Under the pieces are notes generated by a model. It made no database searches, was not told the DNA's origin, and was given only the letters and a program-made list of their open reading frames with translations. Shown here piece by piece: positions 41,971 to 50,473 of a DNA stretch of 64,000 nt. Source of the DNA: Desulfothermus sp964427155 (lineage in GTDB: Bacteria > Desulfobacterota > Desulfovibrionia > Desulfovibrionales > Desulfothermaceae); the NCBI GenBank assembly GCA_964427155.1, contig CAYRSC010000025.1:32997-96996 (forward strand). The letters are read 5' to 3'. Each line of letters starts with the position of its first letter. Position 1 is the stretch's first letter. Both the position numbers and the translations under genes were made by a program.

Positions 41971-42618
41971 ATGAAATTCTTCTTGGACACAGCCAACATA
42001 TCTGAGATTGAATCTGCAATCTCCATGGGACTTATTGATGGGGTAACCACCAATCCTACCCTTATGGCAAAGGAAGGGGGAGACTGGAGGGAAATCGCAA
42101 AAAAGATATGTTCCCTGGTTGAAGGACCAGTGAGTCTGGAGGTGATATCCACCCATAGTAAGGGCATGATAGAGGAGGCCCGGGAACTCGTTAAAATAGG
42201 ACCCAATGTGGTGATAAAGATACCCATGACCACAGAGGGGATAAGGGCCGCCTATGTCCTGGAAAAACAGGGCATCCCAACCAACATCACCTTGGTATTT
42301 TCCCCAAACCAGGCGATACTTGCAGGAAAGATAGGGGCCAGCTATGTAAGTCCCTTTGTGGGAAGGCTGGACGATATAGGGGAAAAGGGCATGGAACTGG
42401 TCTCCAACACGCTCACCATATATAGGAATTACGGGTTCAAGACCCAGGTTATTGTGGCAAGTATAAGGCACCCTGAGCACGTACTGGAGGCAGCACTCAT
42501 GGGGGCACACATTGCAACCATTCCCTATAGTGTAATAAAAAAGCTGGCATCTCATCCCCTTACAGATATAGGGCTGGAAAAGTTTTTAAAGGATTGGGAG
42601 AAGGTAAGCGGGATATAA
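41971..42618 (+). CDS. Fructose-6-phosphate aldolase / transaldolase (short form)
   Basis: A 215-residue class I aldolase of the short transaldolase family, a decameric TIM barrel. It begins MKFFLDTANISEIESAISMG with LIDGVTTNPTLMAKEG, contains GPNVVIKIPMTTEGIRAAYV with the Schiff-base lysine, and ends with the SPFVGRLDDIGEKGMEL and VASIRHPEHVLEAALMGAHI blocks. The family includes FSA-type fructose-6-phosphate aldolases and true short transaldolases (TalC-like). The active-site tyrosine/phenylalanine difference cannot be judged confidently here. It would act in pentose phosphate regeneration. It is 20 bases before dapL in the same operon. Confidence 0.92.
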   Translation: MKFFLDTANISEIESAISMGLIDGVTTNPTLMAKEGGDWREIAKKICSLVEGPVSLEVISTHSKGMIEEARELVKIGPNVVIKIPMTTEGIRAAYVLEKQGIPTNITLVFSPNQAILAGKIGASYVSPFVGRLDDIGEKGMELVSNTLTIYRNYGFKTQVIVASIRHPEHVLEAALMGAHIATIPYSVIKKLASHPLTDIGLEKFLKDWEKVSGI

Positions 42619-42637
42619 ATAAGAGTGGAGGGAGGAC

Positions 42638-43861
42638 ATGGCGGTTATAAATGAAAACTTTCTAAGGCTACAGCGCTCCTATCTCTTTGTGGAGATAGCC
42701 AACAGGGTAAAAGAGTTTGAGGCATCTCATCCAGATAAGAAGATAATAAGAATGGGGATCGGAGATGTAACCCTTCCCCTTCCCCCTGTATGTGTGGAGG
42801 CCATGAAAAGGGCGGCAGAAGAAATGGCCAATCCAGAGACCTTCAGGGGATATGGACCTGAACAGGGATATGAGTTCCTCCGGGAAAAGATAGCCACCTG
42901 GGACTTTCAGAAAAGGGGCATAGAGATATCTCCAGAGGAGATATTTGTAAGTGATGGGGCAAAGTGCGATACTGGAAACTTTCAGGAATTGTTTTCTCCC
43001 ACCTCCAGGGTTGCTATCCCGGATCCAGTTTATCCAGTATACCTGGATACCAATGTGATGGCAGGCCGCGCAGGAAAGATAAGGGACGGACGGTTTGACA
43101 ATATTATATATCTTGATTGTACCAGAGAAAATCAATTCTCTCCTCCCCTGCCCCCTGAGGAGGTGGATATGGTATATCTGTGTTTTCCAAACAATCCAAC
43201 AGGGGCCACCTTATCCAGAGAGGCATTAAAGAGATGGGTGGAATGGGCAAAAGACAAAAGGGCAATAATCCTTTTTGACGCCGCATATGAGGCATTTATC
43301 CGGAGCAAAGAGGTCCCTCACTCCATATTTGAGATAGAGGGAGCAAAAGAGGTGGCAGTGGAGTTCAGGAGCTTTTCCAAAAATGCGGGCTTCACAGGAG
43401 TAAGATGTGCTTATACAGTGGTGCCAAAGGAATGCATGGGATATACGAGAGATGGAAAGCCCATTAGTCTCAGGGACCTGTGGCATAGGAGACAGGCCAC
43501 AAAATTCAATGGGGTCTCTTATATTGTCCAGAGAGGGGCTGAAGCCATTTATTCTGAGGAAGGAAGGCGCCAGGTTAGAGACCTTACTGATTATTATCTA
43601 ACAAATGCCAGGATAATAAAAGATGCCATGACCTCCCTGGGATATGAGTGTGTTGGAGGAGAAAATTCCCCCTACATCTGGATATATGGGGGAGATGACT
43701 CATGGCAATTCTTTGATCAGCTCTTAAACAGGTGTGCAGTGGTATGTACTCCAGGAGTGGGGTTTGGAAGGTGTGGAGAAGGCTATATTCGTCTCAGTGC
43801 CTTTAATTCCAGGGAAAATGTCCAGGAGGCAATGGAGAGGATAAAAAGACACCTGAGATAA
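42638..43861 (+). CDS. dapL: LL-diaminopimelate aminotransferase
   Basis: PLP enzyme that makes LL-diaminopimelate directly from tetrahydrodipicolinate, bypassing the succinylase and acetylase steps of lysine and peptidoglycan synthesis. It has 407 residues. Recognisable blocks are IRMGIGDVTLPLPPVCVEAM, GPEQGYEFLREKIA, FVSDGAKCDTGNFQELF, DPVYPVYLDTNVMAGRAG and CFPNNPTGA, and the PLP lysine is in EFRSFSKNAGFTGVRCAYTV. ENSPYIWIYGG and GVGFGRCGEGYIRLSAF complete the fold. DapL is found in plants, chlamydiae and several anaerobic lineages, and it pairs with the aspartate kinase at 29191. Confidence 0.96.
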   Translation: MAVINENFLRLQRSYLFVEIANRVKEFEASHPDKKIIRMGIGDVTLPLPPVCVEAMKRAAEEMANPETFRGYGPEQGYEFLREKIATWDFQKRGIEISPEEIFVSDGAKCDTGNFQELFSPTSRVAIPDPVYPVYLDTNVMAGRAGKIRDGRFDNIIYLDCTRENQFSPPLPPEEVDMVYLCFPNNPTGATLSREALKRWVEWAKDKRAIILFDAAYEAFIRSKEVPHSIFEIEGAKEVAVEFRSFSKNAGFTGVRCAYTVVPKECMGYTRDGKPISLRDLWHRRQATKFNGVSYIVQRGAEAIYSEEGRRQVRDLTDYYLTNARIIKDAMTSLGYECVGGENSPYIWIYGGDDSWQFFDQLLNRCAVVCTPGVGFGRCGEGYIRLSAFNSRENVQEAMERIKRHLR

Positions 43862-43872
43862 AGGGGGGGATT

Positions 43873-44097
43873 ATGTGGGAAGAATTTGGAAGGGTACTCA
43901 TTGGGGTGGGCCTGGTATGTATATTTATAGGGGCAATAATGCTCCTGGCCCCCAAACTTCCCTTTAATGTCCCCTTTGGCAGGCTTCCAGGGGACATTAC
44001 CTATGAAAGGCCAGGGCTCAAGATATATTTCCCCTGGGTGAGCTGTCTTGTGGTAAGTGTGATATTGTCTTTAATCTTCTACCTGTTCAAAAGATAA
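43873..44097 (+). CDS. DUF2905 small membrane protein
   Basis: A 74-residue protein with two transmembrane segments (about 7-27 and 53-72) joined by the loop PKLPFNVPFGRLPGDITYER, the family signature (L-P-G-D-I). The function of DUF2905 is unknown. It sits between dapL (11 bases) and asnS (18 bases) in a tightly packed operon, with ribosome site AAGGGGGGGATT before the ATG. Confidence 0.92.
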   Translation: MWEEFGRVLIGVGLVCIFIGAIMLLAPKLPFNVPFGRLPGDITYERPGLKIYFPWVSCLVVSVILSLIFYLFKR

Positions 44098-44115
44098 TAA
44101 AAGAGAGGAGAGGCC

Positions 44116-45480
44116 ATGACACCCGCCCCCACTACCATGTTAATAAGACATATCCTGAGCCAGCAGCGGCCCCTCCCCAGGGTAAGGGTAAGGGGATGGA
44201 TAAGGACCAGGCGAGACGCCAAGGGATTTTCTTTCCTGGAGATAAACGATGGCTCTACCCTCTCAAACCTCCAAGTGGTGGTGTCCTCACAAACCCCTGG
44301 GTATAGAGAAATAAAAAACATGACCACAGGGGCGTGTGTGGAGGTGGTGGGAGAGATCGTAACTTCCATAGGGAAGGGACAGAAATGGGAGATGCAGGCC
44401 AGGGAGATTTCCCTGCTGGGTAAAGCAGACCCAGGACATTATCCCCTTCAAAAAAAACGACATTCTGATGAATTCTTAAGGACAATTGCCCACCTTAGAG
44501 TACGCACCAATAAATATAGTGCCATGTTTCGCATAAGGTCCAGATGTGCCTATCTGATCCACAAATTCTTTCAGGAAAGGGATTTTTTTTATATCCACAC
44601 CCCCATCCTCACCTCCTCAGACTGTGAAGGAGCAGGAGAACTATTTGAAGTTACTGCCACCAGGGGGACCCGGAATTTTTTTGACAGAAAATGTTATCTC
44701 ACGGTCTCTGGTCAGCTCACAGCAGAGGCCATGTGTATGGGTATGGGAAGGGTCTATACATTTGGCCCCACCTTCAGGGCAGAAGATTCAAACACCCCCA
44801 GACATGCTGCAGAATTTTGGATGGTGGAACCAGAGATGGCATTCTTTGACCTGGAGGATGACATGGACCTGGCAGAGGAACTCCTTAGATGGATATGCAT
44901 CTCAATAATAGAAGAGGCAGAAGAGGACCTAAACCTCTTTGCCAGGTTTCTGGATAGGGAACTATTTTCCAGACTAAAGACCCTGGAGGGGGCCTTTCCC
45001 CGAATAAGCTATGGAGATGCCCTGGAGATATTAAAAGAGGCCCATAAAAAACAGGGGTTTGAGTATGAGCCCCGCTGGGGAGAGGACATCCATACAGAAT
45101 ATGAAAGATTTCTCACAGAAAACTACTTTAAGGGACCTGTTATTATCTATAACTATCCCCAGGAAATAAAACCCTTTTATATGAAACAAAATCCAGATGG
45201 ACTTACTGTTGCGGCCATGGATATAATCCTTCCCCGTGTAGGAGAGGTAATTGGAGGTTCTCAACGTGAAGAAGACATGGAGAGACTCCTTAAACGTATG
45301 GAGGAGATGGGACTCTCCACCGATGAATATCAATGGTATCTGGACCTGAGGAGGTTTGGAAGTGCCATCCATTCAGGCTTTGGTCTTGGATTTGAGAGAC
45401 TCCTTATGTTCCTCACGGGCATTAACAACATCCGGGATGTAATTCCCTTTCCCAGGACCCCGGGAAGGCTAAGGTATTAA
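44116..45480 (+). CDS. asnS: Asparaginyl-tRNA synthetase
   Basis: Class IIb synthetase charging tRNA-Asn. It has 454 residues. An N-terminal OB-fold anticodon domain (about 10-115; VRVRGWIRTRRDAKGFSFLE) precedes the catalytic core. Motif 2 is TFGPTFRAEDSNTPRHAAEF, FDRKCYLTVSGQLTAEAMCM is the family block, and motif 3 reads GFGLGFERLLMFLTGI, ending DVIPFPRTPGRLRY. The ending P-R-T-P-G-R distinguishes AsnRS from AspRS. Its presence implies that direct Asn-tRNA formation is possible. Confidence 0.96.
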   Translation: MTPAPTTMLIRHILSQQRPLPRVRVRGWIRTRRDAKGFSFLEINDGSTLSNLQVVVSSQTPGYREIKNMTTGACVEVVGEIVTSIGKGQKWEMQAREISLLGKADPGHYPLQKKRHSDEFLRTIAHLRVRTNKYSAMFRIRSRCAYLIHKFFQERDFFYIHTPILTSSDCEGAGELFEVTATRGTRNFFDRKCYLTVSGQLTAEAMCMGMGRVYTFGPTFRAEDSNTPRHAAEFWMVEPEMAFFDLEDDMDLAEELLRWICISIIEEAEEDLNLFARFLDRELFSRLKTLEGAFPRISYGDALEILKEAHKKQGFEYEPRWGEDIHTEYERFLTENYFKGPVIIYNYPQEIKPFYMKQNPDGLTVAAMDIILPRVGEVIGGSQREEDMERLLKRMEEMGLSTDEYQWYLDLRRFGSAIHSGFGLGFERLLMFLTGINNIRDVIPFPRTPGRLRY

Positions 45481-45537
45481 TAAGGATAAAGGTATCCACC
45501 ACCCCAAAGGATAACTTCAGGGATAATAGGAGTGGTC

Positions 45538-46923
45538 ATGAAGGAAGGGATCTCCCTATTTGAAGAAAGGCTCCAAAAAGAGGGCATTCCCCTCCGGCTA
45601 CAGGAAATCTTTATAGAGTATTTAAACACACTAAAAGACATGGGTGATAGACCTGTGATATGGGAAGAGGAGATCTCTCCCATAAAGAAGGTCACAGAGG
45701 CTAGATCCCTCTCATCCTCCTACTGGAGGAGAGGGGAAGAGTCCAAGGGAGAGGTAGTAGAGATCAAATTGAATGGAGGATTGGGCACCAGCATGGGAAT
45801 GCCCTATCCCAAATCCCTTATCAAGGTAAAGGAAGGATTCACCTTTCTGGATATCACCATCAGACAGTGTCGCTTCCAGGGGATACCACTGTGTCTTATG
45901 AATAGCTTCTATACCCATGAGCACATCCTGAGCTATTTAAAAGATAACTATCCTGATTATGAAAGGGATATATACATTTTTGAACAACACCGAGTTCCAA
46001 AGGTAATGGTAGATGGTCTTGAACCTGCCCGCTGGGAGAAGGACCCCTTATTGGAGTGGAATCCAGCTGGACATGGGGATATTTATGCAGCCCTGTTCTA
46101 CAGTGGGCTCATGGAACGGTTTTTAGAGATGGGCATAAGATATGCCTTTGTCTCAAACATAGACAACCTGGGGGCCATATTTGAGCCATCCATCTTGGGA
46201 TATATAAAGGAAAAGGAGATCCCCTTTCTCATGGAGGTAACCAGAAGGATGCCCAGGGACAGAAAGGGGGGACATGTGGCCTCCATGGGAAACAAGATAA
46301 TCCTTAGAGAAGTGGCCCAGTGCCCCCAGGAAGAACTGGATTGTTTTATGGACATCAAAAGGCATCCCTACTTTAATACCAATAACATCTGGATGGACCT
46401 GAAATATTTAAAAGATTATATAGAAAAAAAGGGTCTTCCCCGCCTCCCCCTTATAGCCAATCCCAAACACATTGACCCCAGGGATGAGACGTCCCCCATG
46501 GTATTTCAGTTAGAAACAGCCATGGGATGCGCAATCTCTATATTTGAGGGTGCCAGGATAATTGGGGTGGAGCGAAAAAGATATATACCTGTAAAAAACA
46601 CCGCTGACCTTATGGTGGTGGGCTCAGACTGCTACGTCCTGGGAGAAGACTTTGTGCTAAGGTTATCCTCCCCTTATAGCCTCCCCCACGTAGAGCTGGA
46701 TGACAAATTTTACAAAAAGATAGACCAGTTCACTTCTCGCTTCCCCCAAGGACTCCCCTCCTTAAAATATTGTTCTCTCCTCAGGGTAGAAGGGGATGTG
46801 CTATTTGAGGGAGGGGTGAGATGCATTGGAGAGGTGGAAGTGATAAATACCTCCCCCCAGCAGGCACTCATATCCCAGGGAAGAGAACTCACAGGAAAGA
46901 TAATCCTGAAAAATGGAGAATAA
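45538..46923 (+). CDS. UTP-glucose-1-phosphate uridylyltransferase, eukaryotic-like UDPGP family
   Basis: Makes UDP-glucose (or UDP-N-acetylhexosamine) from UTP and a sugar phosphate. It has 461 residues from ATG 45538, five bases after AGGAG. The nucleotide-binding loop LNGGLGTSMGMPYPKSLIKV, then PLLEWNPAGHGDIYAALF and FVSNIDNLGAIF, belong to the UDPGP (PF01704) family, not to the GalU family usual in bacteria. LETAMGCAISIFEGARIIGV and KNTADLMVVGSDCY follow. The C-terminal portion (from about 400) is a left-handed beta-helix-like region. The gene end overlaps the M16 protease region closely. Substrate choice (glucose or another sugar) is not resolved. Confidence 0.9.
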   Translation: MKEGISLFEERLQKEGIPLRLQEIFIEYLNTLKDMGDRPVIWEEEISPIKKVTEARSLSSSYWRRGEESKGEVVEIKLNGGLGTSMGMPYPKSLIKVKEGFTFLDITIRQCRFQGIPLCLMNSFYTHEHILSYLKDNYPDYERDIYIFEQHRVPKVMVDGLEPARWEKDPLLEWNPAGHGDIYAALFYSGLMERFLEMGIRYAFVSNIDNLGAIFEPSILGYIKEKEIPFLMEVTRRMPRDRKGGHVASMGNKIILREVAQCPQEELDCFMDIKRHPYFNTNNIWMDLKYLKDYIEKKGLPRLPLIANPKHIDPRDETSPMVFQLETAMGCAISIFEGARIIGVERKRYIPVKNTADLMVVGSDCYVLGEDFVLRLSSPYSLPHVELDDKFYKKIDQFTSRFPQGLPSLKYCSLLRVEGDVLFEGGVRCIGEVEVINTSPQQALISQGRELTGKIILKNGE

Positions 46924-46927
46924 TGCC

Positions 46928-49831
46928 ATGAATGAAAAAAAGGACTTTGAGATAGTATGGCAAAAGGATGTAAAAGAGGTAAATTCAAAGGCCACCCTGT
47001 TTATACACAAAAGGAGTGGCGCCCAGATCCTATCTATGGAAAACGAGGATGAAAACAAGGTCTTTGGGATCACATTTCGCACCCCTCCCCCCAACTCCAC
47101 GGGAGTGGCCCATATCCTGGAACACAGTGTACTTTGTGGTTCAAGAAAATATCCCCTGAAGGAGCCCTTTGTGGAACTCCTCAAGGGCTCTCTTCAGACC
47201 TTTTTAAATGCCCTAACATTTCCAGACAAGACCTCTTATCCTGTGGCATCTCAAAATGAAGAGGACTTTTATAACCTCATTGATGTATATCTAGATGCAG
47301 TATTTCATCCACTCCTCACCAAAGAAACCTTCCTTCAGGAGGGATGGCATCTGGAGATAGAGGAAAACGGCAAAGAGGGGAGGATAGTGGGGGTGGTGTA
47401 TAACGAGATGAAGGGGGCATATTCTTCTCCTGACTCCCTCCTCTTGGAGTCATCGCAGCAGAGCATATTCCCAGACACCCCCTATGGGGTGGATTCAGGG
47501 GGAAATCCAGAAGAGATCCCCCATCTCACCTATGAAGAGTTCCTCTCCTTCCACAGGGAGTATTATCACCCTTCAAACAGCAGGATATTCTTCTGGGGAG
47601 ACGATGACCCCGCACGTCGGCTGGAGATAGTGGGGCAATATCTGAATGGGTTCTCCAACAAGGAAGTCCCCTCTCACATCCCCCTCCAGCGCAAATTCCC
47701 TTCCCCTCGCAGGGTGGAGCTCCCATATCCCGCAGAGGGGAACGAGGCAGGTAAGAACCTTATAACCGTAAACTGGCTTTTGGAAGAGACCTCACTCATC
47801 TATGTGAATTTTGCCCTCCAGATACTTGAATATCTGCTGGTAAATATGGAGTCGTCAACCCTAAAAAGGGCACTTATTGAATCTGGCCTTGGAGAAAAGA
47901 TAACAGGGGTGGGGGTGGAAGAGGACCTGAGGCAGATGTATTTCTCCACAGGACTAAAAGGGGTGGAGGATGGAAATGTGGAAAAGGTAGAGGCACTCAT
48001 ATTCTCCACCCTGGAGAGGATATATAAGGAAGGTTTTGAAAAAGACCTAATAGAGGCGGCCATAAACAGCTTTGAATTTGACCTGCGGGAAAACAACAGT
48101 GGTCCCATTCCCCGGGGGCTGGTGAGCATGTTTCGCTGTCTCACCACCTGGCTCTATGAGGAAGACCCCTTGCTTCCCCTATGTTTTGAGCGACCCCTTT
48201 CCCTGATAAAGGCCAATCTTGCCCGTGGGGAGAGGATATTTGAGGAGCTCATAGCCAAATATATGCTGGGCAATCCCCACAGGAGCACGGTGATTCTAAG
48301 ACCCCGCCAGGGACTTCACATGGAGATGGAAAAAAAAGAAAAGGAGATGGTGAAAAAACTCCTGAAAGAGCGGCCCCTGGAGGAGATAAAAAAAGAGATA
48401 AAGGGACTCAAGAAATATCAGGCTCAGGAAGATTCCAGGGAGACCCTTGCACGCCTGCCCCATCTAAAGATAAAGGACATTCCAGAAGAGGAAAGACCCA
48501 TTCCCCTGGAGACACAAACCCTGGACAAGGGTGAGATATTAATACATCCCCTCTTCACCAACAACATACTCTATGTGGATATGGCCTTTGATATAAAAAA
48601 GGTCCCTCAACGCCACCTTCCCTATGTGAACCTCATGGGGAGGTTGTTGGTGGAGATGGGGACCAGGTCCCTGGATTATAGTGCACTTGATAAAAAGATA
48701 CAGGCCCATACAGGGGGGATACATCATGAGTTCTTTATCTCTCCCAGGGTGGATGGAGAGGAATTTGCGTCTTATCTGCTCCTGCGCTCCAAGGCCATGA
48801 CAACAAAGATAGATAAGCTCTTTGATATACTCAAGGAACTCCTCCTGGAGGTGGACCTTACCAACAGGGAGAGATTTAAACAGATCCTCCTTCAGGAAAA
48901 GGCAAGGCTGGAGACATCTCTAATCCCCCTAGGACATACAGTGGTGGCCACCAGGCTAAGGGCAAAGCTCTCCCCTGCCTACTGGATGGAGGAACAGCTC
49001 ACTGGAATAAACTATCTCCTCTTTCTCAGATACCTATCCCAAGAGGTGGACAGGGACTGGGACAGGATATTATACAGGCTGGAGCGCACCAGAGAGATGC
49101 TCTTTAACTCCGCTCCAGTGATATTTAACCTCACAGGAGAAAAGAGGGATATTGAAAAAGGAGAAAAGGGGTGCATGTCTCTCATCCGTGCCCTCTCTCC
49201 CTCCAAAAACCCCACAAATCGTCCAATCTATGCCATAGAACAAGGGAATGAGGCAATCTACATCCCTGCCCAGGTAAATTTTGTGGCAAAGGGAATGTCC
49301 CTTAGTCCTGCAGGCTATAATTTTAAGGGCTCTCATCTGGTGGTTACAAGATTTCTGAGAAACACCTGGCTATGGAATAAGATAAGGGCAGAAGGGGGGG
49401 CATACGGCGCATTTGCATCTCTCAATAGATTTTCAAAGACCTTTACTCTCATATCATACCGAGACCCCAGTGTAGCTCACACCCTACAAAATTTTGACGG
49501 CTGTTATATGTTCTTAAAGAACCTTGAGATCAATGAGGGAGAGATAGAAAAGGCAGTAATAGGATGTATTGGAGAAATAGACAGATATCGTCTCCCTGAT
49601 GCCAAGGGACTTGTCTCCCTTACGAGATACCTAATAGGGGACTCCCCCTCCCTTAGACAGAAGATGAGATATGAAATACTCTCCACCACACCAAGGGACT
49701 TCCATGAATTGGGAGATTACCTAGAGGGCTTAAACCAGGCATTGGTGGTGGTTATGGGAGATGAGGCAAAGATAAAAGAGGCAGAGGAACAGGGTATAAG
49801 ATTCTCTCATAAGTGGAGGATCCTGGAATAA
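46928..49831 (+). CDS. M16C-family zinc metalloprotease (PreP-like)
   Basis: Large peptide-degrading metalloprotease, 967 residues in two M16 halves joined by a hinge. The inverted zinc motif HILEHSVLCGS is near residue 65, followed by EVVYNEMKG-type residues (VGVVYNEMKGAYSSPDSLLL) with the third ligand Glu. EKITGVGVEEDLRQMYFSTG and FHREYYHPSNSRIFFWGDDD are typical of the presequence-protease (PreP/Cym1) group. The C-terminal part has GGAYGAFASLNRFSKTFTLI. No signal peptide is visible, so it is likely cytoplasmic and degrades short peptides. The start is uncertain: ATG 46928 has GGAG nine bases upstream; ATG 46913 overlaps the preceding stop. Confidence 0.9.
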   Translation: MNEKKDFEIVWQKDVKEVNSKATLFIHKRSGAQILSMENEDENKVFGITFRTPPPNSTGVAHILEHSVLCGSRKYPLKEPFVELLKGSLQTFLNALTFPDKTSYPVASQNEEDFYNLIDVYLDAVFHPLLTKETFLQEGWHLEIEENGKEGRIVGVVYNEMKGAYSSPDSLLLESSQQSIFPDTPYGVDSGGNPEEIPHLTYEEFLSFHREYYHPSNSRIFFWGDDDPARRLEIVGQYLNGFSNKEVPSHIPLQRKFPSPRRVELPYPAEGNEAGKNLITVNWLLEETSLIYVNFALQILEYLLVNMESSTLKRALIESGLGEKITGVGVEEDLRQMYFSTGLKGVEDGNVEKVEALIFSTLERIYKEGFEKDLIEAAINSFEFDLRENNSGPIPRGLVSMFRCLTTWLYEEDPLLPLCFERPLSLIKANLARGERIFEELIAKYMLGNPHRSTVILRPRQGLHMEMEKKEKEMVKKLLKERPLEEIKKEIKGLKKYQAQEDSRETLARLPHLKIKDIPEEERPIPLETQTLDKGEILIHPLFTNNILYVDMAFDIKKVPQRHLPYVNLMGRLLVEMGTRSLDYSALDKKIQAHTGGIHHEFFISPRVDGEEFASYLLLRSKAMTTKIDKLFDILKELLLEVDLTNRERFKQILLQEKARLETSLIPLGHTVVATRLRAKLSPAYWMEEQLTGINYLLFLRYLSQEVDRDWDRILYRLERTREMLFNSAPVIFNLTGEKRDIEKGEKGCMSLIRALSPSKNPTNRPIYAIEQGNEAIYIPAQVNFVAKGMSLSPAGYNFKGSHLVVTRFLRNTWLWNKIRAEGGAYGAFASLNRFSKTFTLISYRDPSVAHTLQNFDGCYMFLKNLEINEGEIEKAVIGCIGEIDRYRLPDAKGLVSLTRYLIGDSPSLRQKMRYEILSTTPRDFHELGDYLEGLNQALVVVMGDEAKIKEAEEQGIRFSHKWRILE

Positions 49832-49852
49832 AAAAACATGGCCATCTCCTCC

Positions 49853-49880
49853 TTGACACCTGATATGCCCTCATTATGTT
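49853..49880 (+). promoter_or_regulatory. Promoter upstream of hsp20 (possible heat-shock type)
   Basis: TTGACA (49853-49858), a 16-base spacer and TATGTT (49875-49880), 43 bases before the hsp20 start. The boxes overlap a CTTGACA...CCCTCATTA sequence that loosely resembles a sigma32 promoter, but with a spacer a few bases too short. Confidence 0.5.
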
Positions 49881-49922
49881 TATTTATAGAGAGAGAAAAA
49901 ATCCCAAAAGGAGGTGATGGTC

Positions 49923-50372
49923 ATGTTTAGAAGGTTTTTACCTGCGTTGAAAAGGAGGTCAGAGGAGCTTCAGAGACCCGCGGATATATTTGACCTCATG
50001 GAGGCGTTCTGGAAAGATCCCTTTGGGGTGGATCTCTTTAAGGAGAGCCATTTCCCAGCCATAAACATGAGTGAAAACGAAAATGAGATAAAGATAGAGG
50101 CAGAACTTCCAGGTATGGATCCCAAGGATATTGAGCTTACTCTTCAAAATAACAACCTGATTATAAAGGGAGAAAAGAAATTCAAGGAGGAGAAATCCAA
50201 GGATAATTTCCACAGGATAGAATGTAGTTATGGATCCTTTTACCGCTCTATCCCCCTCCCTGCTGAGGTGGAGGAGAAGGACATATCTGCCCGCTTTAAG
50301 AACGGGATCTTAGAGATAAAACTTCCCAAAAAGGAAGGGGCGAAGGGTCGGACCATACCCATTGAAGGATAA
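49923..50372 (+). CDS. Small heat-shock protein, Hsp20 family (second copy)
   Basis: A 149-residue holdase. ATG 49923 is eight bases after AAGGAGG. An N-terminal arm (MFRRFLPALKRRSEELQRPA) leads into an alpha-crystallin domain (about 45-140) with MSENENEIKIEAELPGMDPK, LQNNNLIIKGEKKFKEE and ISARFKNGILEIKLPKK. The ending GRTIPIEG holds an I-x-I motif that can dock into neighbouring dimers to build oligomers. It shares family features with the copy at 2769 but has a different N-terminal arm. A strong terminator ends it, so it is a single-gene unit, followed by htpG. Confidence 0.94.
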   Translation: MFRRFLPALKRRSEELQRPADIFDLMEAFWKDPFGVDLFKESHFPAINMSENENEIKIEAELPGMDPKDIELTLQNNNLIIKGEKKFKEEKSKDNFHRIECSYGSFYRSIPLPAEVEEKDISARFKNGILEIKLPKKEGAKGRTIPIEG

Positions 50373-50399
50373 GGGAGCCAGGCGAGGGCTCCCTTTTTT
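50373..50399 (+). terminator. Intrinsic terminator of hsp20
   Basis: Stem GGGAGCC / GGCTCCC with a 7-base loop, followed by TTTTTTCTTTT, starting immediately after the hsp20 stop. A very strong intrinsic terminator. Confidence 0.92.
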
Positions 50400-50473
50400 C
50401 TTTTGCCCTCCCTCTATATCCCCCATAAATATCCATCCATTTCCATTGGCAACATCAAAAGGAGGAACCAGGA

